Below, piece by piece: positions 1-8,896 of a stretch of 54,737 nt of DNA. A program made the position numbers and the translations under genes. Position 1 is the stretch's first letter. Every line of letters begins with the position of its first letter. The stretch is taken from contig JAKADY010000016.1 in NCBI GenBank assembly GCA_021826065.1, positions 1 to 54,737 of the forward strand, given 5' to 3'. The stretch comes from Pseudomonadota bacterium. GTDB lineage: Bacteria; Pseudomonadota; Gammaproteobacteria; Burkholderiales; Thiobacillaceae. The notes beneath the pieces were generated by a model, which did not search any database, was not told where the DNA came from, and was given only the letters and a program-made list of their open reading frames with translations.

Positions 1-1
1 C

Positions 2-661
2 TTCCAGGACCCATACGCCTCGCTCAACCCCCGCATGCGGGTGGGCGAGATCATCGAGGAGGGCCTGGTGGCGCTGCGGCCGGAGCTGGACCGCAGCCAG
101 CGCCAGGCCACCGTGGCGCGGCTGCTCGCGCGGGTCGGCTTGGAGGCGGATGCCGCCCGGCGCTTTCCGCACGCCTTCTCCGGCGGACAGCGGCAGCGCA
201 TCGCCATCGCTCGTGCGCTCGCCGTCGAGCCGCGGCTGCTCATCTGCGACGAGCCCACCAGCGCCCTGGACGTCTCGGTACAGGCGCAGATCATCGACCT
301 GCTCACCCGATTGCAGGGCGAGCAGGGCCTGGCCTATCTGTTCATCACCCACAACCTGCCGGTGGTAGGCTACCTGGCGCACCGGGTGATGGTCATGTAC
401 GCAGGGCGCATCGTCGAAGAGGGCCCCACCCAGACCCTGTTCGACCGGCCCTTGCACCCCTACACGCAATTGCTGCTGGCCTCGGCCCCGGGTCGCGGGC
501 TGGGCCCGTCGGTTGCGGCTCCGGGCGAGGGCAAGGCGGCGGTCTCTGCAGGCTGTGCCTTTGCGCCGCGTTGCCCGATGGCACGCACCGACTGCTGGCA
601 AAGCGTGCCTGCGCTCAGGATGGTGCCGGATGGCCGTCGTCTGGCCTGTCCCTACGCCTGA
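2..661 (+). CDS. Peptide ABC transporter ATP-binding protein, C-terminal part
   Basis: The C-terminal 219 residues of an ABC ATPase of the oligopeptide/dipeptide class (DppF/OppF/YejF). The open frame runs in from the window edge, so the Walker A loop lies outside. The visible part starts at the Q-loop (FQDPYASLNPR), followed by the signature FSGGQRQRIAIARAL, Walker B LLICDEPTSALD and the H-loop histidine in FITHN. The tail carries the oligopeptide-transporter extension (HPYT) and the usual cysteine cluster (C..F.PRC...C......ACPYA). The stretch RVGEIIEEGL after the Q-loop resembles YejF-type fused ATPases, so this could be the second half of a tandem ATPase. It would energise import of peptides or a similar solute at the inner membrane. 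Partner permeases are not in the window. Confidence 0.93.
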   Translation, partial: FQDPYASLNPRMRVGEIIEEGLVALRPELDRSQRQATVARLLARVGLEADAARRFPHAFSGGQRQRIAIARALAVEPRLLICDEPTSALDVSVQAQIIDLLTRLQGEQGLAYLFITHNLPVVGYLAHRVMVMYAGRIVEEGPTQTLFDRPLHPYTQLLLASAPGRGLGPSVAAPGEGKAAVSAGCAFAPRCPMARTDCWQSVPALRMVPDGRRLACPYA

Positions 662-706
662 GCACTAGGCCTCAGACCCGCAGACTCGGGGCCTGCGCGT
701 CGGCCG

Positions 707-1897
707 TCAGATGTCGCGCCGGCGCACACCGCTGCCCTGGGGCGGGATGGAATCGTTCTGGACCAGCCGGCTGCTGCCGGGCTTTGCCGGCATGGGCACG
801 TAGAGGCTCTGCGCCGCGGTCAGGCGACCCCGGCTCGCCTTGATGGGATTGTGCTCCTTGAGCCACTCCAGGGTGACGCCGAACTGGTCGGCGATGCTCT
901 GAAGCCGCTCGCCCTTGCGGGCCTGGTAGAGCTGGAGGGTGGGGCGCTCGGTGCCCTTGCGCTGCAGGTTATGCTGGAAGGTCTCCACCTTGTCCGCCGG
1001 CAGCAGGAGGATGCCGCGCGTGTCGGTGTGGATGATACGTCGCTGGAAGGCGGGGTTGAGGGCGAGGAACTCCTCCAGGCTGATGTCCGCCAGCCGCGCC
1101 ACCTGCCGCACGGGCATGGGCTGGGTCAGCCTGACCTGGACGAAGTAGGGCTCGTTTTCGATGGCCTGCAGGGCGAGCCCTGAGCCCTGCGGATCCTGGA
1201 CGAGGTTGCGAACGGCCAGCAACTTGGGCACGTAGTGCCGCGTCTCGGTGGGCAGCGGCAGGGCGGCGTAGGCGGTGGACAGACCCTGCGCGCGGTTGCG
1301 GGCGATGGCGCGGGCCAGGCAGCCCTCGCCGCAGTTGTAGGCGGCCAAGGCGAGCTCCCAGCTACCGAATTGGCGGTGCAGGGCCTCAAGGTAGTCGAGG
1401 GCGGCGCGGGTGGCCGCGAGGACATCGCGGCGCCCGTCGTACCAGGCATTCTGCTGAAGCCCGAAGACGCGCCCGGTCGCGGGGATGAACTGCCAGATGC
1501 CGGCGGCCTTCTTGGGTGACTCGGCCATCGGGTTGAAGGCCGATTCGATCAGGGGCAGCAGCGCCACCTCCATGGGCATGCCACGCCGCTCGACCTCGTC
1601 GACGATGTGATAGAGATAGGGGCGGCTGCGCTCGATCGCCCGTGTCAGGTGCTGGGCGCGTTCCAGGAACCAGCGCTCGTGGCGTCGCGTGAGCTCGGGA
1701 TTGACCTCGGTCAGGCGAAAGCCGCTGCGGATGCGCTCCCACAGATCCTGCGGGCGTGCGTCCCCATCCTGTACCAGCGGTGTGCCGTTGAGGGAGTAGC
1801 TGATCTTGAGTTCCGGGACCGGCGCTGCGGTGACGGCCAATGCCGGACCGCTGCAGAGCCCCAGTGCGACAACCATCGAGATGGGCAATTTGGACAT
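707..1897 (-). CDS. mltD: Membrane-bound lytic murein transglycosylase D
   Basis: A 396-residue exported enzyme that cleaves peptidoglycan glycan strands to form 1,6-anhydromuropeptides. A signal peptide occupies about residues 1-22 (MSKLPISMVVALGLCSGPALA) and has no lipobox cysteine at the cleavage site. The lysozyme-like SLT domain follows at about residues 95-230: the catalytic glutamate sits in LPLIESAFNP, then AAGIWQFIPATGR and LAAYNCGEG. One clear LysM peptidoglycan-binding repeat lies near the C-terminus (YQARKGERLQSIADQFGV). E. coli MltD has more than one LysM, so this is a shorter version. It sits downstream of gloB on the same strand, the order also found in E. coli, but a terminator-like hairpin separates the two. 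Confidence 0.93.
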   Translation of the reverse strand: MSKLPISMVVALGLCSGPALAVTAAPVPELKISYSLNGTPLVQDGDARPQDLWERIRSGFRLTEVNPELTRRHERWFLERAQHLTRAIERSRPYLYHIVDEVERRGMPMEVALLPLIESAFNPMAESPKKAAGIWQFIPATGRVFGLQQNAWYDGRRDVLAATRAALDYLEALHRQFGSWELALAAYNCGEGCLARAIARNRAQGLSTAYAALPLPTETRHYVPKLLAVRNLVQDPQGSGLALQAIENEPYFVQVRLTQPMPVRQVARLADISLEEFLALNPAFQRRIIHTDTRGILLLPADKVETFQHNLQRKGTERPTLQLYQARKGERLQSIADQFGVTLEWLKEHNPIKASRGRLTAAQSLYVPMPAKPGSSRLVQNDSIPPQGSGVRRRDI

Positions 1898-1940
1898 GGA
1901 TGGCAGGGCGCTCGCATGTGCCCAGGAATACGTTGATACA

Positions 1941-1966
1941 AAAATAATAAGGCCATGCCCTGGCCT
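1941..1966 (-). terminator. Rho-independent terminator downstream of gloB
   Basis: On the minus strand a perfect 6-bp stem AGGCCA/TGGCCT with a 5-nt loop is followed at once by the T-rich run TTATTATTTTTG. It lies in an unusually A+T-rich gap between the gloB stop and the mltD start. It should end the gloB transcript, leaving mltD to start from its own promoter in the remaining few dozen bases. Confidence 0.75.
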
Positions 1967-2003
1967 AGTTGATTAGAATATTTTATTAATATAAAAAAAT
2001 AGC

Positions 2004-2774
2004 TTATGGATTGAAGTGGTCCTTCATCGCCCGCAGGGCGGCGAAGGTCTGGGTCTCGTCCCCCGGTTCGAGCCCGGACCGCCGCCGGACTGCCGCCTGG
2101 ATCGCGGCCTTATCGCAGCGGAGGAAGGGGTTTACGCGCCGCTCCCTTGCCAGCTGCACGGGCAGGGTCGGGCGGCCCACCGACCGAAGCCGGCCCGCCT
2201 CTGCGGCCCAGGCCTTGAGCTCGGGATTGTCCGGATCGACCGTACGCGCGAAGGCGATGTTGGCCAGCGTGTATTCGTGGGCGCAGCAGATCAGGGTCTC
2301 GTCGGGTAATGCGGCCAGGCGCTGGAGTGAGCGCAGCATCTGCTCGGCCGTCCCCTCGAACAGGCGGCCACATCCGCAGGAGAACAGGGTGTCGCCACAG
2401 AACAGATGGCCGTGGCCGTAGTAGGCCAGGTGGTCGCGCGTGTGGCCCGGCACGGCCAGCACGGTCAGGCGCAGTGCGGGTTGCTCGAGGACGATCTGTG
2501 CGCCATCCGCGACGGGACGGGTGTTCGTGCCGAGGTCCAGGGTGCCTGGGGCATAGACGGGGCAGGCGTGGGCCGAGACCAGTTCGGCCACGCCGCCGAC
2601 ATGGTCCGCGTGGTGGTGCGTGACCAGGATGGCGGCGAGCGGCATGTGGCGAGCCTCGAGCCAGGATAGAATGGGGCCCGCCTCGCCCGGATCGACCGCG
2701 ACGGCGTGTCGCCCGTCGTGGATGAGCCAGATGTAGTTGTCGCGCAGGGCGGGCAGAGGGATCACTTCGAGCAT
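2004..2774 (-). CDS. gloB: Hydroxyacylglutathione hydrolase (glyoxalase II)
   Basis: A 256-residue metallo-beta-lactamase-fold hydrolase. It cleaves S-D-lactoylglutathione to D-lactate and glutathione, the second step of methylglyoxal detoxification in the cytoplasm. The metal-binding motif THHHADHVGG sits near residue 52; further ligands are visible in the GHTRDHL and CGDTLFSCGCGR segments and in the late CCAHEYT histidine. The C-terminal glutathione-binding region (ERRVNPFLRC) is also present. Length matches the family. It is divergent from the yafS-like gene with only 38 bases between the starts, as in E. coli, so the two promoters must overlap. Confidence 0.96.
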   Translation of the reverse strand: MLEVIPLPALRDNYIWLIHDGRHAVAVDPGEAGPILSWLEARHMPLAAILVTHHHADHVGGVAELVSAHACPVYAPGTLDLGTNTRPVADGAQIVLEQPALRLTVLAVPGHTRDHLAYYGHGHLFCGDTLFSCGCGRLFEGTAEQMLRSLQRLAALPDETLICCAHEYTLANIAFARTVDPDNPELKAWAAEAGRLRSVGRPTLPVQLARERRVNPFLRCDKAAIQAAVRRRSGLEPGDETQTFAALRAMKDHFNP

Positions 2775-2812
2775 AGGGAGCCATTCTGGACGAGCTCACG
2801 CCGGCGTCAAGC

Positions 2813-3529
2813 ATGTATCAGTGGCTGCAAAGCGACCTGGGCCAGTACGTGCTGGAGCGGGAGTTGGCCTGGTACGACCAGACCTGCGCCGACCTGTTCG
2901 GCTTCAACGCGTTGCAGTTGGGCGAATGCCACACCGATTTCCTGCGCGCCAACCGCATGCCCTATCGCCTCTGTGGCGGACAGGCGGGCGGGGCCGTGCA
3001 CTGCGCGCTCGAACAGCTGCCCATCGCCAGCGAGTCGCTCGACCTGCTGGCCCTGCCGCACGCCTTGGAGTTCTCGCCACATCCGCACCAGCTGCTGCGC
3101 GAGTGCGAACGGGTCCTGCGACCGGAGGGGCGGCTGCTCATCTCCGGCTTCAACCCGATGAGCCTGTGGGGTCTGCGCCGGCTGCTGACCCGCCGCACGG
3201 CTCGGGCCTACCCCTGGAATGGGCACTTCATCCGTCTCGCCCGCCTCAAGGACTGGCTCGCCCTGCTCGGCTTCGAGCTGCAGAGCGGTCGCATGATTTG
3301 CTATGCTCCGCCCCTGGGCCGGGCCGACTGGCTCAACCGCTTCACCTGCATGGAAACGGCGGGAGACCGCTGGTGGGCCATGGGTGGCGGCGTCTATCTG
3401 CTGCAGGCGGTCAAGCGCCGGGTCGGACTGCGCCTGATCGCGCCCAAATGGGACAAGTCCTGGCTGGTTCGACCGGCCCTGGGGCAAACCACCCGCAAAA
3501 TCGCCCGTGAAGACAACGCACAAACCTGA
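2813..3529 (+). CDS. YafS-like SAM-dependent methyltransferase
   Basis: A 238-residue class I methyltransferase-fold protein. Only the later core motifs are well kept: [13 protein letters not shown] (acidic motif region), then [20 protein letters not shown], the typical strand-4 to strand-5 segment of the methyltransferase-11 family. The glycine-rich SAM loop is weak, so activity is uncertain. The substrate is unknown. Its position between gloB and rnhA is the same as that of E. coli yafS, which supports orthology. Its last 23 bases overlap the proposed GTG start of rnhA, suggesting translational coupling with rnhA and dnaQ. Confidence 0.8.
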   Translation: MYQWLQSDLGQYVLERELAWYDQTCADLFGFNALQLGECHTDFLRANRMPYRLCGGQAGGAVHCALEQLPIASESLDLLALPHALEFSPHPHQLLRECERVLRPEGRLLISGFNPMSLWGLRRLLTRRTARAYPWNGHFIRLARLKDWLALLGFELQSGRMICYAPPLGRADWLNRFTCMETAGDRWWAMGGGVYLLQAVKRRVGLRLIAPKWDKSWLVRPALGQTTRKIAREDNAQT

Positions 3530-4031
3530 GCCGGATGCGGCGCCCGCCGTCGTGATTTACGCCGACGGCGCCTGCAAGGGCAACCCCGGCCCCGGCGGCT
3601 GGGGCGTCCTGCTGCGCTATGGCGACCGGGAAAAGGCCCTCCACGGCGGCGAGGCCGAGACCACCAACAACCGCATGGAGCTCACCGCGGTGATCGAGGC
3701 CCTCAAGGCCCTCAAGCGCCCCTGCCGGGTGGAGCTGTACACCGATTCGCAATATGTCCAGAAGGGCATCACCGAGTGGCTGCCCAACTGGAAGCGGCGC
3801 GGCTGGCGCACCAGCGGCGGCGGTGCCGTGAAGAATCAGGACCTCTGGCAGGCCCTGGACCGCGAGGCCGCTCGCCACGAGATCACCTGGCACTGGGTGC
3901 GCGGACACGCCGGCGACCCGGGCAACGAGCGGGCGGACGCCTTGGCCAACCAGGGCGTACAGGCGGCCGGTCGCGCGCCCCGCGACGCCACCCGCAAGGC
4001 GCCCGCCGCATCGGCCGACGAGACTGCATGA
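3507..4031 (+). CDS. rnhA: Ribonuclease HI
   Basis: A 174-residue RNase H that cuts the RNA strand of RNA-DNA hybrids (Okazaki primers, R-loops). All four carboxylates and the catalytic histidine are visible: [16 protein letters not shown] (Asp), NNRMEL (Glu), YTDSQYV (Asp), and [13 protein letters not shown] (His and Asp). The basic protrusion ([10 protein letters not shown]) is present, so this is the E. coli type. The start is a GTG that overlaps the preceding gene; no good ATG lies before the core. The tail has about 25 extra Ala/Arg-rich residues compared with E. coli. The stop overlaps the dnaQ start (ATGA). Confidence 0.96.
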   Translation: MKTTHKPEPDAAPAVVIYADGACKGNPGPGGWGVLLRYGDREKALHGGEAETTNNRMELTAVIEALKALKRPCRVELYTDSQYVQKGITEWLPNWKRRGWRTSGGGAVKNQDLWQALDREAARHEITWHWVRGHAGDPGNERADALANQGVQAAGRAPRDATRKAPAASADETA

Positions 4032-4702
4032 GACAGATCGCACTGGACACCGAGACCACAGGCCTCGATCCCGCCCTGGGCCACCGGGTGATCGAGATCG
4101 GCGCGGTGGAGATCGTCAACCGCCGGCTCACGGGCGAGGTCTTCCACGTCTATCTCAACCCCGAGCGGGAGATCGATCCGGGGGCCGTGGAGGTGCACGG
4201 CCTCACGCAGGAATTCCTCGCCGACAAGGCGCGCTTCGCGGACGTCTGCGCCGATTTCCTGCATTTCATCAACGATGCCGAACTGGTCATCCACAATGCC
4301 CCCTTCGATGTGGGCTTTCTCGACGCGGAGCTCGCACGGCTCAATGCCGGGCGGCTGCGCGATCACTGCCTGGGCATCCAGGACAGCCTGAAACTCGCCC
4401 GAGAGCTGCATCCCGGCCAGAAAAACAATCTGGACGCCCTCTGCCGGCGCTACGAGGTGGACAATTCCGGCCGCACCTATCACGGTGCCCTGCTCGACGC
4501 CCAGCTGCTGGCCGAGGTCTATCTGGCCATGACCCGCGGCCAGGAGACGCTCGCCATCGAACAGGCGATCGCTGCCCAGACCCAGCTGCCGCGCGGGCGC
4601 GTCAAACTGCGCCTGCTCAAGGCGAGCGCCGAGGAGCTAGCCGCCCATGCCGCATATCTACAGGACATGGCCCGCGAATGCGGCGAGACGCCGGTCTGGT
4701 AG
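4028..4702 (+). CDS. dnaQ: DNA polymerase III epsilon subunit (3'-5' proofreading exonuclease)
   Basis: A 224-residue DEDDh exonuclease that proofreads for the replicative polymerase. Exo I is LDTETTGLD at residues 5-13 (Asp and Glu ligands), Exo II is [11 protein letters not shown], and Exo III is [15 protein letters not shown] with the catalytic His and final Asp. The last ~40 residues form the less conserved tail that binds the alpha subunit. The open frame extends far upstream, but the ATG in the ATGA overlap with rnhA gives the family N-terminus [12 protein letters not shown] and was chosen. In E. coli rnhA and dnaQ are divergent; here they are collinear and overlapping. Confidence 0.96.
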   Translation: MRQIALDTETTGLDPALGHRVIEIGAVEIVNRRLTGEVFHVYLNPEREIDPGAVEVHGLTQEFLADKARFADVCADFLHFINDAELVIHNAPFDVGFLDAELARLNAGRLRDHCLGIQDSLKLARELHPGQKNNLDALCRRYEVDNSGRTYHGALLDAQLLAEVYLAMTRGQETLAIEQAIAAQTQLPRGRVKLRLLKASAEELAAHAAYLQDMARECGETPVW

Positions 4703-4770
4703 CGGCTGAACGGCGCAGCGATCCGAGTCACGCTGCGGCGGCTGGGGTTTCCGTCTCAGTCCACGCAGCG

Positions 4771-5769
4771 ATGCCGTATCACGGCCCGACCTCCAGGGTC
4801 GCAGGCAGACGATCACCGCAGCGCGGCAGTTCATCGCCGCCGTTCCTGATCCACCTGTGGGTTGCTATCTGTGCCTTGTTTGGGCTCCTGTGTGCCACGG
4901 CGGTCATGGCTAATGGCACCATCACCCTGCTGCTGAGCGAGCGGGGGCCGGCCTACGACGAGGTCGCCGAGGCCTTCCTGGCGCGCCTCAACGACACGCG
5001 GGGGGTCCGCGTAGTACATGCCGACGACCTCGATGCCCGGGGGGGGCAGACCCTGGTGCGCGACACAGGGCTCCTGGTGCCGGTGGGCAGCCGGGCGACC
5101 CGCTTGGTCGCCGAGCACGCCGGCAGGACCAACGCGGTCCTGGCCCTCATGGTGCCGCGCAGTGCCTTCGAGGCAGAGAACTGGCCGACGGCACTGCCGC
5201 GCCGCCGCCTCTCGGCGGTCTTCATCGATCAGCCACCGGCGCGCTCGCTGGCCCTGATCGAGCGGCTGCTGCCCCAGGCGAGGCAGGTGGCGGTGCTCTA
5301 CACACCTCGGGTCCTGGCCAACCTGACCGCCCTGCAGCAGGAGGCGGGGCGCCGGCGCTTGGCCCTGCGCGCTCACGAGATCGAGCAGACCGGCGAGGTG
5401 GCCAGCGGCCTGAGACAGGTCCTGCCGGGGTCCGACGTGCTGCTCCTCCTACCCGACGCCCAGGTCGTCAATGCCAACAACGTCCAGCACCTGTTGCTGA
5501 CCACCTACCGCTATCGCGTGCCGGTCATCGGCTTCTCGCAAGGCCTGGTCAGGGCGGGGGCGATCGCCGCCGTCTACTCGACGCCGGCCCAGATCGGTGC
5601 CCAGGGCGGTGACATCGCCCGCCAGTGGCGCATGGCTGAGGGTGAGCTGCCACCCCCGACGCATTGCAACGAGTTTTCCATCGCATTCAACACCAACGTC
5701 GCCCGCTCGCTCGGCATCACCCTGCCGGACGAGGCGGCGGTCAGGCAACAGCTGGGGGCCGAGCCATGA
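4771..5769 (+). CDS. Periplasmic substrate-binding protein, ABC_sub_bind type (PF04392-like)
   Basis: About 332 residues. A hydrophobic segment (HLWVAICALFGLLCATAVMA) ending near residue 47 acts as signal peptide or anchor, followed by a two-lobed periplasmic-binding fold: SERGPAYDEVAEAFLARLN at the start, then VPVGSRATRLVAE, RQVAVLYTP, DVLLLLPDAQVVN and VPVIGFSQGLVRAGAIAAVYSTPAQIG. The last parts match the ABC_sub_bind family, whose members often lack dedicated permeases. No permease or ATPase is beside it. Instead it overlaps the start of a membrane GGDEF-EAL gene by 4 bases (ATGA), so it is probably that protein's sensory partner. The start is uncertain: an ATG at 4678 would overlap dnaQ, and neither has a strong ribosome site. 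The ligand cannot be told from sequence. Confidence 0.8.
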   Translation: MPYHGPTSRVAGRRSPQRGSSSPPFLIHLWVAICALFGLLCATAVMANGTITLLLSERGPAYDEVAEAFLARLNDTRGVRVVHADDLDARGGQTLVRDTGLLVPVGSRATRLVAEHAGRTNAVLALMVPRSAFEAENWPTALPRRRLSAVFIDQPPARSLALIERLLPQARQVAVLYTPRVLANLTALQQEAGRRRLALRAHEIEQTGEVASGLRQVLPGSDVLLLLPDAQVVNANNVQHLLLTTYRYRVPVIGFSQGLVRAGAIAAVYSTPAQIGAQGGDIARQWRMAEGELPPPTHCNEFSIAFNTNVARSLGITLPDEAAVRQQLGAEP

Positions 5770-7823
5770 TGCACCGTTTGGGGATACGCGCACGCGTGCT
5801 ATTGCTCGCCATGCTGCCCATCACGGTGATCGCCGTCTCTCTGACCTGGTATTTCATCGCCAGCCGCCTGCAGGACATGGACCAGGCGCTGGAGGAGCAG
5901 GGCCAGGCCATGGCCCGCCAGCTGGCGCAGGCGTGCGAATACGCTCTGTTCATCGGCGAGCGCGAATTGCTGGAAGACCTCGCCCATGGGCTGCGCAAGG
6001 ACGCCACCGTCACGACGGTGCGTATCACCGACCGGGACGGCCGCGTCTGGGTGCACCTGGGTCCACGCGATGGCTTACCCACGGCCGGGGCCACGGCGGG
6101 AGGGCTGCACCGGACCGGCGAGGCCCTGTTCATCACCGAGCCGGTGTTGAGCAAGCCGATCGCACTGGCCAGCCATGAGCTGGGCGGTGAGGCCCAGGCA
6201 CAGACCCTGGGACAGGTCATGGTGGGCCTTTCCCTGGAGCCGACCCGCGCCCGGCAGCGTGAGATCCTGGTCAACAGCTTCCTCCTGAGCGCGGTCGTTC
6301 TGATTTTGGCGATCCTGATGGCCATCCGGCTCGGACGCGACATCGTGCGGCCCATCGGCCACCTGACCGAGGTCGTGCAGCGCATCGGCCAGGGCAATCT
6401 GAATGTCAAGCCCGAGCAGGATCTGGGTGGGGAATTCAGCGTGCTGGCCCAGGGGATCGCCCGCATGACCGACGAGCTGCGCGGCTTTTACGAGACGCTG
6501 CAAAGCCGCATCCAGGAGGCGACGGCCAAGCTGAGCTGGCAGGCGAGCCATGATCACCTCACGGGGCTGACCAACCGCGCAGAATTCTCCCTTCAGGTCG
6601 AGAAGGCGCTCAGGGCGGCGCAGGAGGACGACCGCCGCCACACCCTGGTGTTCATGGACTTGGACCAGTTCAAGGTGGTCAACGACACCAGCGGCCACAA
6701 GGCGGGTGACGAGTTGCTGCGGCAGCTGTCCACGCAACTGAAACAGGCCTTGCGCAGCACCGATATTCTGGCGCGGCTGGGCGGCGACGAATTCGGCGTC
6801 TTGTTCCTCGACTGTGGCATCGACACCGGCCTGCGCCTGGCCGAGGGGCTGCGCCGCGTGGTCGAGGGTTTTCGCTTCCACTCCGGTGACCGGGTCTACT
6901 CGGTGGGGGTCAGCATGGGGCTGGTGGAGGTCGATGCCGCCAGTCCCGGTGTGGGCGAGCTGCTGGGTGCCGCAGATGCCGCCTGCTACGCCGCCAAGGA
7001 AGGGGGGCGCAATCGCATCCATTGCTATCACGAGGCGGACCAGGAGCTTTTGCGCCGGCGCGGGGAGATGGAGTGGGCCAGCCGGATCACCCAGGCCCTG
7101 GACGAGGGCCGGCTGCAGGTCTATTGCCAGTATCTGGAGCCCCTGCGCGCCGGCGACAGCGCGCGGCACTATGAGCTGCTGCTGCGCATGGTGGACATGG
7201 ATGACAACGTCGTTCCCCCCATGGCCTTCCTGCCGGCGGCGGAGCGCTACCAGCTCGCGGCGATCCTGGACAGTTGGGTACTCGACCAGGTGATCGAACG
7301 CTGTGCCGGCATGTTGGAGCGGCACCCCGAGGTGATCCTGAGCCTCAACATCTCCGGGGCCTCGCTCGGTGATCAGGGTTTCCAGGCCCTGCTCCGGCAG
7401 CGGCTCAACGAGCATCCGCGCATCGCCGCCAACCTCTGCCTGGAGATCACGGAGACGGCCGCGATCGCCAACCTCGACAATGCCCTGCAGCTCATCAGCG
7501 ACCTGCGCGGCTTGGGCTGCCGTTTCGCGCTGGACGATTTCGGCAGCGGCCTGTCCTCGTTCGCCTATCTGCGCAGCCTGCCGGTGGATTACCTAAAAAT
7601 CGACGGGACCTTCGTGCGCGACATGCACCAGGACCCGGTGGATGCCGCCATGGTCGAGGCCATCCACAAGGTGGCCCAGCTCATGGGCGTGCGCACCGTG
7701 GCCGAGTATGTGGAAAACGCCCAGACCCTGGAGATGCTGCGGGCGCTGGGCGTGGATTATGCCCAGGGCTACCACATCCACAGCCCGCAGCCGCTGGCGG
7801 TGCTGTGCGAATCAGGGGAGTGA
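5766..7823 (+). CDS. Membrane sensor with HAMP, GGDEF and EAL domains (c-di-GMP turnover)
   Basis: 685 residues. A transmembrane helix at about 9-31, a periplasmic sensor of about 130 residues resembling the CHASE8/BarA-type region, a second helix at about 165-190, then HAMP, GGDEF (about 260-420) and EAL (about 435-680). The cyclase signature GGDEF is intact near residue 339, and the inhibitory site RSTD lies exactly five residues before it. In the phosphodiesterase half the first motif reads ELL instead of EAL, but NISG, EITE, DDFG, KID and the late Glu of AEYVE are all kept, so hydrolysis looks possible. The start ATG overlaps the stop of the substrate-binding protein gene. Net direction of c-di-GMP control is unknown. 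Confidence 0.9.
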   Translation: MMHRLGIRARVLLLAMLPITVIAVSLTWYFIASRLQDMDQALEEQGQAMARQLAQACEYALFIGERELLEDLAHGLRKDATVTTVRITDRDGRVWVHLGPRDGLPTAGATAGGLHRTGEALFITEPVLSKPIALASHELGGEAQAQTLGQVMVGLSLEPTRARQREILVNSFLLSAVVLILAILMAIRLGRDIVRPIGHLTEVVQRIGQGNLNVKPEQDLGGEFSVLAQGIARMTDELRGFYETLQSRIQEATAKLSWQASHDHLTGLTNRAEFSLQVEKALRAAQEDDRRHTLVFMDLDQFKVVNDTSGHKAGDELLRQLSTQLKQALRSTDILARLGGDEFGVLFLDCGIDTGLRLAEGLRRVVEGFRFHSGDRVYSVGVSMGLVEVDAASPGVGELLGAADAACYAAKEGGRNRIHCYHEADQELLRRRGEMEWASRITQALDEGRLQVYCQYLEPLRAGDSARHYELLLRMVDMDDNVVPPMAFLPAAERYQLAAILDSWVLDQVIERCAGMLERHPEVILSLNISGASLGDQGFQALLRQRLNEHPRIAANLCLEITETAAIANLDNALQLISDLRGLGCRFALDDFGSGLSSFAYLRSLPVDYLKIDGTFVRDMHQDPVDAAMVEAIHKVAQLMGVRTVAEYVENAQTLEMLRALGVDYAQGYHIHSPQPLAVLCESGE

Positions 7824-7884
7824 GGGCGTCCGGTTTGCAGCGATGGACCGGGCGGCGGTCCAACGTCCGTGCGGGGCCTGCGAC

Positions 7885-8100
7885 TCAAGCCTCGCCCAGG
7901 ACCTGGTAGCCGCCGTCCTCGATGGCGCGGCGCATGGCCTCGGTCGCGACCCGCGCGGGGTCGTAGTCCACCGTCACCCGACCCTGGGCAAGGTCGACCT
8001 CGACCGTCTGCACGCCGTCCAGGGCGGAGAGCAGGCGTTTGACGCTGTTGACGCAGCCGCCGCAGCTCATGCCACCCACCTTCAGGTTCAACACTGCCAT
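7885..8100 (-). CDS. Heavy-metal-associated domain protein (CopZ-like)
   Basis: A 71-residue ferredoxin-like HMA domain, complete on its own. The metal-binding loop is GGMSCGGC near residues 7-14 (CxxC), followed by the usual KRLLSALDGVQTVEVDLAQGRVTVDYDP core. Such proteins carry Cu(I) to export ATPases or other targets. No copper ATPase or CueR-type regulator is in the window. Its start lies 1 base from the flgN stop, so it is read as the last gene of the leftward flgA-flgM-flgN run, an odd place for a metallochaperone. Between it and the convergent EAL gene lies a 6-bp hairpin (7844-7862) without a T-run. Confidence 0.9.
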   Translation of the reverse strand: MAVLNLKVGGMSCGGCVNSVKRLLSALDGVQTVEVDLAQGRVTVDYDPARVATEAMRRAIEDGGYQVLGEA

Positions 8101-8101
8101 C

Positions 8102-8560
8102 TCATGCCTCGTCGATGCTGCGATTGGGACCGAACAGCTCGATGCTGCGCCCGTCAGAGCCGTAGAGCGCCGCCTGGCCGGCGGCCGTCTGGAGGATCTC
8201 GAGCGCCGTCTGGGTGCGGCGCAATTGCTCCTGAATGAGCTGGCCGTTGAGCCGGTTCAGCCGACCGATCTCATCGACCAGGCCGACGATCCCGGCCCAG
8301 GTCGCGCCCAGGCCGGGGTCTGCACGGGCAATGGCCTGCTCGACCGCCGCACGTGAGCTCGCCTCGGTGAGGCCGAGCTGGTTGGTCAGATCGCCCCAGG
8401 CGGCGACGAGCGCCTTGGCCTGCGCTTCCTTGCGCCCGACGCAGTCGGGCAGGGCATCGGCATCGCCCCGCTGCAGGGCCTCGCCCTCCGTGGCGAGGGT
8501 CGCGCGCATCGCCCCCAGGTGCTCGGCCAGCGCCTGTAGACAGGGCGCCAGCGCGCTCAT
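8102..8560 (-). CDS. flgN: Flagellar export chaperone FlgN
   Basis: A 152-residue, almost wholly helical protein with heptad-like leucines throughout (LQALAEHLGAMRATLATEGEALQRGDADAL and later RLNRLNGQLIQEQLRRTQTALEIL). That is the FlgN-family pattern. FlgN escorts the hook-filament junction proteins FlgK and FlgL to the export gate. Sequence identity in this family is low, so the call leans on helix pattern, length and position: it overlaps the end of flgM by 4 bases (ATGA), exactly as in flgMN operons. Its clients flgK and flgL are 10 kb away in the same window. Confidence 0.88.
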   Translation of the reverse strand: MSALAPCLQALAEHLGAMRATLATEGEALQRGDADALPDCVGRKEAQAKALVAAWGDLTNQLGLTEASSRAAVEQAIARADPGLGATWAGIVGLVDEIGRLNRLNGQLIQEQLRRTQTALEILQTAAGQAALYGSDGRSIELFGPNRSIDEA

Positions 8561-8868
8561 GCGTGTTTGCTGGCATGGTGGAGATTCTCCATCGTCTCCT
8601 CCACCAGCTTGTCGGCCACGACCTCCTCGTCCACCTTGAAGCGGCCCTCAGCGATGGCCTGGCGCACCTCCTCGACCTTGCCCACGTCCGTGTCCGGCAT
8701 GTCCCCCAGCGCGGCCTCGAGCGAGCGCATGAGGCTCGCCTGGGCGGTGAGGTCCACGCTGTCCTGGACGCTGCCCTGGCTCCGATCCGTGTCGCCGGGC
8801 TTGCTGCGCTCCACCTTGGACTTCGGTTGCAAGCCAGCGACGTTTTTCAGGCTGTTGTCGATCTTCAT
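8557..8868 (-). CDS. flgM: Anti-sigma-28 factor FlgM
   Basis: A 103-residue small protein that holds FliA (sigma-28) inactive until the hook is finished and it is exported. The N-terminal part is disordered-looking and polar (MKIDNSLKNV, then KSKVERSKPGDTDRSQ). The C-terminal half carries the sigma-binding helices, with the hallmark VEEVRQAIAEGRFKVDEEVVADKLVEE. The start at 8868 was chosen over a longer frame because it has an excellent AAGGAG site at the right distance and gives the family N-terminus. A candidate sigma-28 promoter lies just upstream, so FlgM may be made from its own promoter as well as with flgA. Confidence 0.95.
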   Translation of the reverse strand: MKIDNSLKNVAGLQPKSKVERSKPGDTDRSQGSVQDSVDLTAQASLMRSLEAALGDMPDTDVGKVEEVRQAIAEGRFKVDEEVVADKLVEETMENLHHASKHA

Positions 8869-8896
8869 GGGAATCTCCTTGCGGCCATTCACCAGT

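Noticed and set aside
667-694. A 5-6 bp GC stem between the ABC ATPase and mltD
   Set aside because: Short, with a mismatch and no T-run on either strand; not enough to call a terminator.
6075-7415. A 446-codon leftward frame across the first GGDEF-EAL gene
   Set aside because: Shadow frame in high-GC DNA; the forward protein has all catalytic motifs.
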